Virus record (IMG/VR): IMGVR_UViG_3300035698_024506 | Span: 1-20,902 of that record | Length of the DNA: 20,902 bases | From: a virus | Reading direction: 5' to 3' (one strand) | Part shown: piece by piece, positions 13,872 through 20,887 of the stretch | How positions within the stretch are numbered: the first letter of the stretch is position 1 | Layout of the letters: each line of letters opens with the position of its first letter | Notes under the pieces: model-generated | Databases searched by the model: none | The model's input: only the letters and a program-made list of their open reading frames with translations | What the model was told of the DNA's origin: nothing | Made by a program: the position numbers and the translations under genes

Positions 13872-16205
13872 TTAATAACGACTATTATTGTCCCTAAACA
13901 TCGCTGGCATATTTCCTTGAGCTCCGTACATCGCCTTTTGATATCTTCTCTCTAAATCTTCTGCGCTTAGGCCGTCGCGAGTCTTAGGTAACGAGATACA
14001 TAGATAGCGCATGCAGTCTGAAAAATGCGAAGACCAATCGTGAAGCGCACAACTCTTATAGATCTTCTTCTTCTGATCATATTCTTGTCGATAGTTCTCT
14101 ATGGCTTTAATGAGTGGAGCGCATTTAGTCTGATCAATCCAAATCTTACTTAAAGCAGAACGAACAGCCTCTATTCCGTCCTCTATAGATATGGATGGGG
14201 CTATAGTGAAATTAATACCTAACTGCTTAGCTTTTTCCACTCTTGTCATACCTGAACCCCATTCCTTAACTCTAATGTCATGAGGGCCAATATGCTTTCC
14301 ATAAGAGTAAGGCTTCTGTTCTATAACCTTAACGTAATGCTCTAGACCTTGCTTCGAGTTCTCATAGCAATCTATTAACTTAACTGTCTGACCTATTGTC
14401 TGAAAGAAGATAATGGAAGTAGAGTCTCTAACTCCGATATCCCAGGCTGTGTGGACTTTAAACCCAGGCTCCCATGGCACAGGTCCTATTTGGTTGTTGA
14501 CTCGCATACGATCCAAATACTTAGCGTAATAAGCACCTTCTACACCTTGGGTAAAGCTACAATTATGAACTGCTCTTCCTGAAACAATATAACTTTCGTC
14601 ATATTGAACACTTAAATTATAAACACTTCCATCAAAGTTTTCGGACTTGATTGATATTATTTTAGCTGCGATTCCGTATTTAGCACGAGTTAACCAACTC
14701 ACTCTATCTCTATATTTTGTTAAAGATATTTGAATGGAATAAGATTCACGAGTGTTATATGTTTTTCCATGCGGGAACGTTACGGATCCTCCGCTTCTAT
14801 GTGTTATCCCAGCTGCATATCCAAGATTTAAACTATTTCCTAAAAATTGAATTTGATATGCAAGAGGTTTACTTGTTGTTGAAAACGAAAACTTCTCGCA
14901 TCCTTTGTGAACGCTGAAGCATCCGTCTCCCTTCATTAGTTCATGAAAAAAATCACTTTCATGTCCAAGGATAAGGTTGAATGGAATTCTTTTTTCGTAA
15001 CATATCACTCCACATGTTGATTTGAAAAAATCAACATAAAAAACAGAGTTAATTACAACGTTATTAACGTAATCTTTATCGTAAACAGTATGTTCGATAT
15101 TAAGAATATTTAGTAGCTCTTCTACTCTTTTTGATTTCGTCTTATTTATTGTAAATTGAACTCCATTTTTGAAGCAACTACCATCAGAAATATACCAAGC
15201 TAAAATCATGCATAATTCATATGAAATCACCATAATATTAGACAACAGCTTCTTGGGAAACACAACCCTATCCTGCAGTGTTATATCAATTGCTTTTTTC
15301 CAAACATAGGTCTGGGTTGATTGATTATATATTCTAATTGGATGTTCAGGGGTGCATCCTATCTCTTCGTAAGTACCATAAGTTCTTATTTTTATTAATT
15401 CGCCTGAATATTCTCGTTTATATAGTTTTTTTACGGCCCGCAATCTTCCAGAGTGTGAATAAACCAATTCATTAATCTTGATATCAGAAATATCTTTTAA
15501 TCCATATTGAGTTAAGACTTGTTGGTCTCCAGGGAAACAGAAATATTCCTGTTGGATCAAATCCTCTGACATGATTCCTTCAGCACGTTCCTTCTCTATA
15601 GCTGAATATGAAATATGCTTAGTATCATCAACTGAAAGCTTATATGCGAACCAATCTTGAGAGTTGAGAGCGATCTGAAAAAGCTCATATAGATTATTCT
15701 TTCCACGTGGAGTTGATACGAATAGTGCCCAACCGTCGTTAGCTGTAAGTATAGGACGTATAAACTGATAAGCCCTAGGGTCTTGAATAGCATATTCTGA
15801 AAATATACATGCGTATGGGTTACTTCCTACCAAAGAATCAACATTATCACTTCCAACAAGCTGTAGAAGTGAGCCATTAACAAACCTAATTTTCATCTCT
15901 TGGCTGTTAGTTGATATGATAAGTTCCTTGGGGATAAAATCTAGAAATCGCTTTCCTTCGTTCGTAACTGAATCCCAAATAACCTTTTTTGCCTGTGCGT
16001 ATGTAGGAAAAATATAGTAGACAACACAAGACTTCTTAACACATTGCCTTATGGCAAGATTCCATGCAACAATATCCTTCCCTGCTCGACGTGGAAGAAT
16101 GGCTACTACTCGCTTGTATCCTTTATTCTCAATGGCATCTACAATTGGTAACTGATAGGGACGTGGCTTAAATTCGTTTAGTATCTTTCTCGTTGCATAT
16201 TCCAT
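13872..16205 (-). CDS. terL: Terminase large subunit interrupted by an intein
   Basis: 777 residues, SD AGGAGA before the ATG. After removal of the intein (residues 223-548) a 451-residue terminase remains, the usual size. ATPase domain: adenine-motif region KPRPYQLPI (about 14-22), Walker A LPRRAGKD, Walker B region ACIFSEYA, coupling motif VSTPRGKN. Nuclease domain after the intein: HTAWDIGVRDST (Asp589), GPHDIRVKEW, and HDWSSHFSDCMRYL with the last metal-binding Asp. The enzyme drives DNA into the procapsid through the portal and cuts the concatemer. The intein lies in the linker joining the ATPase and nuclease domains, so packaging should depend on splicing. A diverged ATPase-only copy lies directly upstream and overlaps this start by 38 bases. 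Confidence 0.95.
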   Translation of the reverse strand: MEYATRKILNEFKPRPYQLPIVDAIENKGYKRVVAILPRRAGKDIVAWNLAIRQCVKKSCVVYYIFPTYAQAKKVIWDSVTNEGKRFLDFIPKELIISTNSQEMKIRFVNGSLLQLVGSDNVDSLVGSNPYACIFSEYAIQDPRAYQFIRPILTANDGWALFVSTPRGKNNLYELFQIALNSQDWFAYKLSVDDTKHISYSAIEKERAEGIMSEDLIQQEYFCFPGDQQVLTQYGLKDISDIKINELVYSHSGRLRAVKKLYKREYSGELIKIRTYGTYEEIGCTPEHPIRIYNQSTQTYVWKKAIDITLQDRVVFPKKLLSNIMVISYELCMILAWYISDGSCFKNGVQFTINKTKSKRVEELLNILNIEHTVYDKDYVNNVVINSVFYVDFFKSTCGVICYEKRIPFNLILGHESDFFHELMKGDGCFSVHKGCEKFSFSTTSKPLAYQIQFLGNSLNLGYAAGITHRSGGSVTFPHGKTYNTRESYSIQISLTKYRDRVSWLTRAKYGIAAKIISIKSENFDGSVYNLSVQYDESYIVSGRAVHNCSFTQGVEGAYYAKYLDRMRVNNQIGPVPWEPGFKVHTAWDIGVRDSTSIIFFQTIGQTVKLIDCYENSKQGLEHYVKVIEQKPYSYGKHIGPHDIRVKEWGSGMTRVEKAKQLGINFTIAPSISIEDGIEAVRSALSKIWIDQTKCAPLIKAIENYRQEYDQKKKIYKSCALHDWSSHFSDCMRYLCISLPKTRDGLSAEDLERRYQKAMYGAQGNMPAMFRDNNSRY
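14562..15539 (-). other. Intein with LAGLIDADG-type homing endonuclease
   Basis: 326 residues inside the large terminase (residues 223-548). N-terminal splice block starts Cys223 (CFPGDQQVLTQYGLKDI); block B GCTPEHPIRI has the Thr-x-x-His motif; the C-terminal blocks are VYNLSVQYDESYIVSG and the junction VHN with His547-Asn548, followed by Cys549 as the +1 residue. All residues for class 1 splicing are present. The endonuclease part shows two LAGLIDADG-type helices, LAWYISDGS (Asp341) and HELMKGDGCFS (Asp427), both with the acidic residue kept, so it may still be active. The ligated junction would read QQEYF-CSFTQG. Confidence 0.95.
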
Positions 16206-16914
16206 CTACTCTCCTAGGTTTCTTATTAATTTGAGTATCAAAGATGCAAAAATATTCTTGCTGAATTTGTTCTTCAGACATAATCCCCTCAGCACGTTCT
16301 TCTTCGATAGTAGAATAAGGTATGTGCTTCGTATCGTCTATTGAAAGTTTAGTAACGAACCAATCTTGATTGGCTAGAGCTGTCTTATATAGTTCATACA
16401 AATGGTTCTTTCCTCGTGGTGTAGATATAAATAGCGCCCATCCATCAAAGACTTTTAGTAAAGGACCTAAAAGCTGATGAACCTTTGGATCTTGGAGTGC
16501 GTATTCTGAAAATATGCAGGCCGCAGGGTTATTTCCTAACAAAGAAACAACTTTTTTAGATTCAATAAATTGAAGGAGTGAACCATTAGTAAACCTAATC
16601 TTCATCTCTTTATTATTGATCGACTCAACAAGATCTTTAGGAATGAAGTCCAAGAACCGCTTTCCTTCGTTAGTAACTGAATCCAAAATAATCTTTTTTG
16701 CCATGATGCGTGTCGGAAAGACATAGTAGACAACACAAAACTTCTTGACGCACTGCCTTATGGCAAGATTCCAGGCAATAATATCCTTGCCTGCACGACG
16801 TGGTAAAATGGCGACTACACGCTTATAACCCTTGTTCTCAATGGCGTCTACAATTGGGATCTGATAAGATCGAGGTTTAAACTCGCTAAGAATCTTTCTG
16901 GTTTCATACTTCAT
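16168..16914 (-). CDS. ATPase-only terminase large-subunit copy, ends at intein site
   Basis: 248 residues. Residues 1-223 align without gaps to residues 1-223 of the intein-bearing terminase, with about 55 differences by my count (about 75 % identity). Walker A (LPRRAGKD), the Walker B region (ACIFSEYA) and the coupling motif (STPRGKN) are all kept. Similarity stops after QQEYFC, whose Cys223 matches the first intein residue in the other copy. The next 25 residues (from IFDTQINKKPRRVDG) are not terminase and run 38 bases into the next gene. The nuclease domain is absent. The SD is weak (AGAG), unlike the strong site of the downstream copy. It could be a working ATPase-only subunit or a remnant of an intein-free terminase cut at the homing site. 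Confidence 0.85.
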   Translation of the reverse strand: MKYETRKILSEFKPRSYQIPIVDAIENKGYKRVVAILPRRAGKDIIAWNLAIRQCVKKFCVVYYVFPTRIMAKKIILDSVTNEGKRFLDFIPKDLVESINNKEMKIRFTNGSLLQFIESKKVVSLLGNNPAACIFSEYALQDPKVHQLLGPLLKVFDGWALFISTPRGKNHLYELYKTALANQDWFVTKLSIDDTKHIPYSTIEEERAEGIMSEEQIQQEYFCIFDTQINKKPRRVDGICNEKDTKRI

Positions 16915-16957
16915 AAGACTCTATAATTGTTTTTGGAAACGATGAAAGGGTGTCATG

Positions 16958-17509
16958 CTAATTGCGTTGCTTTTCTATTTCGCTTTTCTCAAAAAGCATC
17001 AACAGTTTTAACTTATATTCTGGATGCCTAAGCTTTTTAATCGCCCTAAGTTCCATCTTTTTAATGTACTCGAATGACTTGCCTTGTTCCTTGGCTGTCT
17101 CTCTTAATGTTTTAGAATAGGTAGACCCAATCCCAAACCTTGAGCGCATTATAATATTTTCAATGGAAGTAAGTTTTGATTCTAAAAGTTCTGTCAGTAT
17201 ACAGATAAGCTCTTTATTGTATTGAAGTTTTTCATACGCAAGTTGTTTAGGCATATTTAATATAGAAGACAAAAGAGCAGCGTATCTCTCTGTTTTTGTC
17301 TCTTCCTGCCTAACTAATACATCTACAACGCTATTCAATAAAACAATGTTTCTAGACTCTGATGAATCATGAGCAAACTCTATGGTTACTTTCACACCAT
17401 CTTCAAGAACTATGTCTGCTATCTGATTACTTCTAGTGGAATCAATTGTGCTATTATACCGCAAATTAACATCTGCAACACATCCTGACCTATCTTGCAT
17501 CTTTAACAT
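16958..17509 (-). CDS. Sigma-70 region 4-like transcription regulator
   Basis: 183 residues, very strong SD (AGGAGAGGTG). Residues about 108-174 match sigma-70 region 4: SIENIIMRSRFGIG corresponds to the '..VLRMRFGI' helix of primary sigmas, TLRETAKEQGKSFEYIKKME to the helix-turn-helix, and RAIKKLRHPEYK to the 'KALRKLRHP' end. Residues 1-107 are not recognised (NLRYNSTIDSTRSNQIADIV, then charged helices) and contain no region 2, so it is not a complete sigma factor. Region-4-only phage proteins can recruit or divert host polymerase at late promoters, as in the RinA/ArpU-type late regulators near terminase genes. Its place between the small and large terminase genes suggests late-gene control, an inference. 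Confidence 0.75.
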   Translation of the reverse strand: MLKMQDRSGCVADVNLRYNSTIDSTRSNQIADIVLEDGVKVTIEFAHDSSESRNIVLLNSVVDVLVRQEETKTERYAALLSSILNMPKQLAYEKLQYNKELICILTELLESKLTSIENIIMRSRFGIGSTYSKTLRETAKEQGKSFEYIKKMELRAIKKLRHPEYKLKLLMLFEKSEIEKQRN

Positions 17510-17534
17510 TCACCTCTCCTTTAGATTTGGGATG

Positions 17535-18053
17535 CTATTCTTCTTTTTGTTTTTTAGGTACTAATTTAGAGTCTGGAAACTGTTCTAGAACGAACGTGAT
17601 ATTACTTGTATCAGACTTCTCGTCTTTCTTGTTAAGATTAGATCTCCACTCTTCAAGCTCTTTCCATTCAACTGAATAGTTAGCTGCAGTTTTAGAAACC
17701 ATATTGCCGTCTAGTTTTCTTGTGAGCCCACCTACTTCACGTCTCATACCAATTATGTTTTTAGCTAGAAGGAAAGCTTCATTAAGTTCTGGATGCTTCT
17801 TACGCCATCGAACTATGCTTGTTGTTGGTATGCCCTTACCGATCCAGAAGTAATCTAATATGAGAGCTTCTTCATCGTTATAAGCCCACTCTACTACTTG
17901 TGAAGCAAGCTTCTCTATAAAGAGCATAGGTGCAGGAGTAAGGCGTCTAGAGAAGATGTCTTTATACTCGTCTAAATAGCGGTAATCTATTTTTTTCTTT
18001 TTTGTTATTGATAGTCTAGGCTTGGCTTTACTTACCTTTTTAACTTTAGGCAT
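17535..18053 (-). CDS. terS: Probable terminase small subunit
   Basis: 172 residues; its ATG overlaps the last codons of the RusA gene by eight bases. The start is Lys-rich (KVKKVSKAKPRLSITKKKKI), followed by a helical DNA-binding-like region: EEALILDYFWIGKGIPTTS and VRWRKKHPELNEAFLLAKNI, the 'W..KHPE...A...AK' pattern common to phage small terminases. The C-terminus is charged and probably disordered. It lies upstream of the terminase large-subunit genes, separated by the sigma-region-4 gene. In packaging it would recognise the phage DNA start site and load the large subunit. Confidence 0.65.
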   Translation of the reverse strand: MPKVKKVSKAKPRLSITKKKKIDYRYLDEYKDIFSRRLTPAPMLFIEKLASQVVEWAYNDEEALILDYFWIGKGIPTTSIVRWRKKHPELNEAFLLAKNIIGMRREVGGLTRKLDGNMVSKTAANYSVEWKELEEWRSNLNKKDEKSDTSNITFVLEQFPDSKLVPKKQKEE

Positions 18054-18495
18054 TAAGTTCCTTCCAATCTATTAGTTCTTGAACTTCTTCTGTTACGGTA
18101 ACTTCTGTTCTTGGATTATGAGAGTATTTCTTAGATGCGTTTATTTTGTATATGTAAGAATCGTCTGCATATATAACGTCTGTCATTACATCTAGTGCGA
18201 ACTTAAGAAGATTATCTAGATCTGGTTTAGATGTATGGAAGAGGTCTTTAGTTTTTAAACACGCCTTTGTCTTAGGTAGTTTCATAAAGAAGGTTATATC
18301 TACTGAGATTGGGCCACAAAGCAAAGATTCCTTAAGGGTTGGAAACATGTGAGTGTATGTTTTGAGTAGAAATTGCTGATCTCTTTTCTCTTTAGCCTGT
18401 GGATTGTATGTAGTACCTTGACCGCGTTGGCTGTGTCTTGGTCTTTTTTGAGGTATAGGTTTACCGTACATTGTGAACTTGATAACTCTGCCCAT
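18046..18495 (-). CDS. RusA-type Holliday-junction resolvase
   Basis: 149 residues, SD AGGGAG. The N-terminus MGRVIKFTMYGKPIPQKRPR and the core block SKPDLDNLLKFALDVMTD followed by VIYADDSYI match the RusA family: Asp92, Asp94 and Asp111/112 are in the places of the metal-binding acidic residues, with Lys99 in the 'LLKF' helix. RusA enzymes are dimers that cut four-way DNA junctions and in phages help resolve branched DNA before packaging. The position directly before the small terminase fits. Length is close to the usual 120-150 residues. Confidence 0.88.
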   Translation of the reverse strand: MGRVIKFTMYGKPIPQKRPRHSQRGQGTTYNPQAKEKRDQQFLLKTYTHMFPTLKESLLCGPISVDITFFMKLPKTKACLKTKDLFHTSKPDLDNLLKFALDVMTDVIYADDSYIYKINASKKYSHNPRTEVTVTEEVQELIDWKELNA

Positions 18496-18514
18496 TACTA
18501 TTTCTCCCTTAGTA

Positions 18515-18545
18515 TTGACTTAGATAGTTACAATCTACATATATT
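18515..18545 (+). promoter_or_regulatory. Candidate promoter of the plus-strand membrane-protein gene
   Basis: TTGACT (18515-18520) and TATATT (18540-18545) are 19 bases apart, slightly longer than ideal, 50 bases before the ATG at 18595. The gap also holds the start of the resolvase gene on the other strand. A plausible promoter but not a strong one. Confidence 0.4.
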
Positions 18546-18594
18546 AACAGAACGATAAAGCATATTACTGAATTTAAATATTGAGGTAAACGCT

Positions 18595-18783
18595 ATGACC
18601 TTTCCCGCTGCATTAATTCTGAAAATTCTTTTAGTTCTTGGAGCTGGTATTGCTGGATATATGACACCAAGACTTCTCAAGAAGAATGATACAGCGTTTG
18701 AACAAATATTTGAAAAGATTATAGAAGAACAAACAGGACATGAAATAGACTTTAGTCCTGAAGAAGATAATAAGAAAAAGTAA
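18595..18783 (+). CDS. Single-span membrane protein (62 aa), paralogue of 18964-19077
   Basis: 62 residues with SD GAGGT before the ATG, divergent from the resolvase gene. Residues about 5-22 form one membrane helix (ALILKILLVLGAGIAGYM), followed by TPRLLKKNDTAFEQ, an amphipathic helix and the motif EEQTGHEIDFSP, ending in a charged tail. Small membrane proteins with an 'E-x-TG-x-x-ID-F/L-SP' tail occur in other phages and plasmids as far as I remember, without a firm function. The GYM(T/S)P pattern is shared with the 37-residue protein 181 bases downstream. It might act in exclusion, lysis or membrane attachment of replication; not determined. Confidence 0.65.
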   Translation: MTFPAALILKILLVLGAGIAGYMTPRLLKKNDTAFEQIFEKIIEEQTGHEIDFSPEEDNKKK

Positions 18784-18799
18784 TACACACCCACACTCC

Positions 18800-18842
18800 T
18801 TATAGGCCCTTCTGGGTGAACGCTCCTCAGGGGGGCCTATAA
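18800..18842. terminator. Hairpin after the 62-residue membrane-protein gene
   Basis: TTATAGGCCC (18800-18809) pairs with GGGCCTATAA (18833-18842) around a 23-base loop that may form a short inner stem. No T run follows on either strand, so it is either a weak or Rho-assisted terminator or another structured element. It lies 17 bases after the stop of the 62-residue gene. Confidence 0.45.
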
Positions 18843-18882
18843 ACTATATAGTTACTCACACCACGCACTTGAGTTAGGCTCT

Positions 18883-18910
18883 GCATAAGTTATTTTACAT
18901 TAACTTATGC
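18883..18910. promoter_or_regulatory. 10-bp inverted repeat before the 37-residue gene
   Basis: GCATAAGTTA (18883-18892) and TAACTTATGC (18901-18910) are exact complements with an 8-base centre, followed by an AT-rich tract (TATTATTAATTTATATAAAT). It could be a protein-binding operator over the promoter of the small plus-strand gene or a hairpin terminator. A TTTACA -35-like box starts at 18894, but no -10 box stands at ideal spacing. Confidence 0.4.
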
Positions 18911-18963
18911 TATTATTAATTTATATAAATTAATAAAATTCTAAAAAGTATGGAATACATAAT

Positions 18964-19077
18964 ATGTCGAGCTTTTTGCTATTAATTAAGCTTCTTATTC
19001 TTTGGGGAGGTGCTTTTTTCATTGGTTACATGTCGCCTACGATTTTAATGAATAAAAAAGACACTAATATTAAATAG
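18964..19077 (+). CDS. Single-span membrane micro-protein (37 aa)
   Basis: 37 residues, ATG at 18964, stop TAG; the SD is weak (GGA). One membrane helix (LLLIKLLILWGGAFFIGYM) is followed by SPTILMNKKDTNIK. It resembles the first half of the 62-residue protein upstream: K-x-L-x-x-L-x-G, GYM(T/S)P, then KK-D/N-DT. It lacks the longer tail of that protein, so it may be a shortened paralogue. It runs toward the replication-like gene on the other strand and ends 26 bases before it. Function unknown. Confidence 0.5.
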   Translation: MSSFLLLIKLLILWGGAFFIGYMSPTILMNKKDTNIK

Positions 19078-19103
19078 ATACCTACTACTCACTATACGCT
19101 CTC

Positions 19104-20480
19104 TTAGGTTCCATCAAATTCTTCAAATGCTTCAAAAACATCATTACCAACCAACTCTCTAAATTTGTCTGTTAGCTCTTGTGTGGGTTTCTCTTGGTTA
19201 ATACTAGATAGTAGACGATGTGATGATTCAGGTTGAACATACTTGTGTGATTTAACTTTGTAAGAACGAGACCTAGGATTGTAATTAAACGCATTCTTAG
19301 ATAGTAGATGATCGTAATTAAAGCCATTGTCTTTCAATAGCTTCCTAGTCTTCAATAGTTCTTGATCTGACATATTGTTCGCTTTACATACTGTAATACA
19401 GTGCTCGCATATCCATTGAAAGTTGTTCTTATAACAAGGAGTCTCTCCAAGTTTGCTCTTAATTTCTTGCAATACTTTGTTTGGAAAAGACTTAATAATT
19501 TCTATTTGCTCAGCTGTTAGCTTTTCATCTGAGTTAGTAGCCTTCCATACTTTACCTGATAAATTTCTTTTTATCAAAGACTCTTCATACCTATATACCG
19601 ACCCATAGGCTCTTTTGCCTGTAAAGTAGTGTGAAGCTATCTGTTTATCTTCAAATGAAAGTTCTTTGTATTGAGATTGTGTACAGAACCTTGGATCAAT
19701 CTCTTTTCCGCCTGTTTGTTTTTTATATAGCATTTTTATACTCCGTACATTTTGCTTTGTGTATGGATACGACTCAACGTATATATTTTCAGGATCCTCA
19801 AAGGGAAGAATGTAATCACTTGGTATAGACGTAGTTATCTTGGGCAATTCGTTACTCGTCTTGTAGATTTGTGAGATGTTATAGTTATCTTGCCCAAGAA
19901 TAGTTACATACTCTCTACGTATATAGTTATTCTTATTTTTTATACTCGAAGAGTTAAAAAAGAAATACAGTACTGTTAGAATGGTCTGCAAAAGAGGCTT
20001 GAGAGCAGGCAATGATCGAAGGAGCTTAAAAATAATAGATTGATTGTTCTTAAGATGCTTACACAAGAAATCCATATCGCTCTTGAGACTCTCACCTAAT
20101 GAATACTCACAAGTCTTCTTCCTAAAGAACTTAGAAGTATTATCTATTACTCCCCAACCACGATCCTTCTTATCTATAAACCCTTCACCATGTAACTCAG
20201 ACAACTTTATATTTGACGTCTCACGAACGCAACCAACTTTATCTGATATCCATCGCTGAGATGGATGAACCGTTGCACACGAGTGATTCATAGAAACCAC
20301 AAGATTAAGAGTCTTCCTAGATAATAGAGAGAGATTAATATACTTATCTATAATAGACAGAGATTCAGACTGTTTTATTTTATCATAGTAAATATTCGAA
20401 TAGAAATGTTTCTTGGACTGGGAATTCTTTTTAGAATAATAATTTTTATTATTGACATATATCCTGTTCTCAACTATCAT
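19104..20480 (-). CDS. Winged-helix DNA-binding protein, possible replication initiator
   Basis: 458 residues, SD AAGGA. A basic N-terminus is followed by a winged helix-turn-helix at about residues 68-112 (HPSQRWISDKVGCVRETSNI, then LHGEGFIDKKDRGWG), of the kind used in plasmid and phage replication initiators and some replisome organisers. The middle (about 130-330) is charged and not recognised. Near the end four Cys cluster as C349, C358, C361, C365 (WICEHCITVC), a possible metal site. The upstream block 20481-20902 has imperfect repeats and an AT-rich stretch, the layout expected for a replication origin next to its initiator. No helicase or nuclease motif is visible. Initiator role is an inference; a transcription regulator is the alternative. 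Confidence 0.5.
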   Translation of the reverse strand: MIVENRIYVNNKNYYSKKNSQSKKHFYSNIYYDKIKQSESLSIIDKYINLSLLSRKTLNLVVSMNHSCATVHPSQRWISDKVGCVRETSNIKLSELHGEGFIDKKDRGWGVIDNTSKFFRKKTCEYSLGESLKSDMDFLCKHLKNNQSIIFKLLRSLPALKPLLQTILTVLYFFFNSSSIKNKNNYIRREYVTILGQDNYNISQIYKTSNELPKITTSIPSDYILPFEDPENIYVESYPYTKQNVRSIKMLYKKQTGGKEIDPRFCTQSQYKELSFEDKQIASHYFTGKRAYGSVYRYEESLIKRNLSGKVWKATNSDEKLTAEQIEIIKSFPNKVLQEIKSKLGETPCYKNNFQWICEHCITVCKANNMSDQELLKTRKLLKDNGFNYDHLLSKNAFNYNPRSRSYKVKSHKYVQPESSHRLLSSINQEKPTQELTDKFRELVGNDVFEAFEEFDGT

Positions 20481-20613
20481 ATATGTCCTTCATGGATGCA
20501 TATTGAATGTATAATGATGAATTTAGCACTTATCTTTCCTTTGTGTTGTTAGTGAGTACATTGATAGCCCTTTTAGTGCGATTTATTGCTGTGTATTTAA
20601 TTGTTATAACTCC

Positions 20614-20775
20614 TGTTGGTTAAGTGGTTCATATTCTCCTTTGAACTGGTTTTTCCCTCACGGTTGTCCTATGGATTAAGTCGTTCATATTTGGACTGAT
20701 TTTTCCTTCATGGTTCCCTCTGTTGGGTTAATTACTCTGTGGTTAGGTAATTTTAAAATTGGGTTTTTCATAGTG
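20614..20775. repeat. Three imperfect tandem repeats, possible iterons
   Basis: Units start at about 20614, 20670 and 20721. The first two share GG(A)TTAAGT-GTTCATATT, a CTGRTTTTTCC block and TCAYGGTT; the third is degenerate (GGGTTAAT ... GGGTTTTTCATAG). Spacing is 51-56 bases. They lie upstream of the winged-helix gene. Binding sites for that protein are a natural guess. Confidence 0.5.
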
Positions 20776-20776
20776 C

Positions 20777-20796
20777 ATATTTGTTAACACAAATAT
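20777..20796. promoter_or_regulatory. 20-bp inverted repeat, operator-like
   Basis: ATATTTGT (20777-20784) and ACAAATAT (20789-20796) around TAAC. The size and symmetry fit a dimeric repressor or initiator site. It lies between the repeats and the AT-rich tract. Confidence 0.4.
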
Positions 20797-20859
20797 AGCG
20801 TTATGGAAAGCCTAATTTTTTTTATATAAGCTTTTTTAAAAAAATTCTTAATTGTGTAT

Positions 20860-20887
20860 TATAATCTTATGAGATTAATTTCATAAG
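20860..20887 (+). promoter_or_regulatory. -10 box with adjoining operator-like inverted repeat
   Basis: A perfect TATAAT (20860-20865) is directly followed by CTTATGA (20866-20872), an 8-base centre and TCATAAG (20881-20887). No clear -35 box stands 17 bases upstream. A transcript would start inside the repeat and leave the window to the right, so the repeat is well placed for repression. Confidence 0.4.

Noticed and set aside
16168-16914. Terminase duplication as an assembly error
   Set aside because: About a quarter of the residues differ from the other copy, so it is not a repeated copy of the same sequence, and both frames are intact.
18528-18794. 88-residue open frame on the minus strand opposite the 62-residue membrane-protein gene
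   Set aside because: No SD and no context. The plus-strand gene has an SD and a paralogue nearby.
20614-20775. CRISPR-like repeats at the right end
   Set aside because: The repeats are imperfect, have no unique spacers of constant length, and no cas gene is present.
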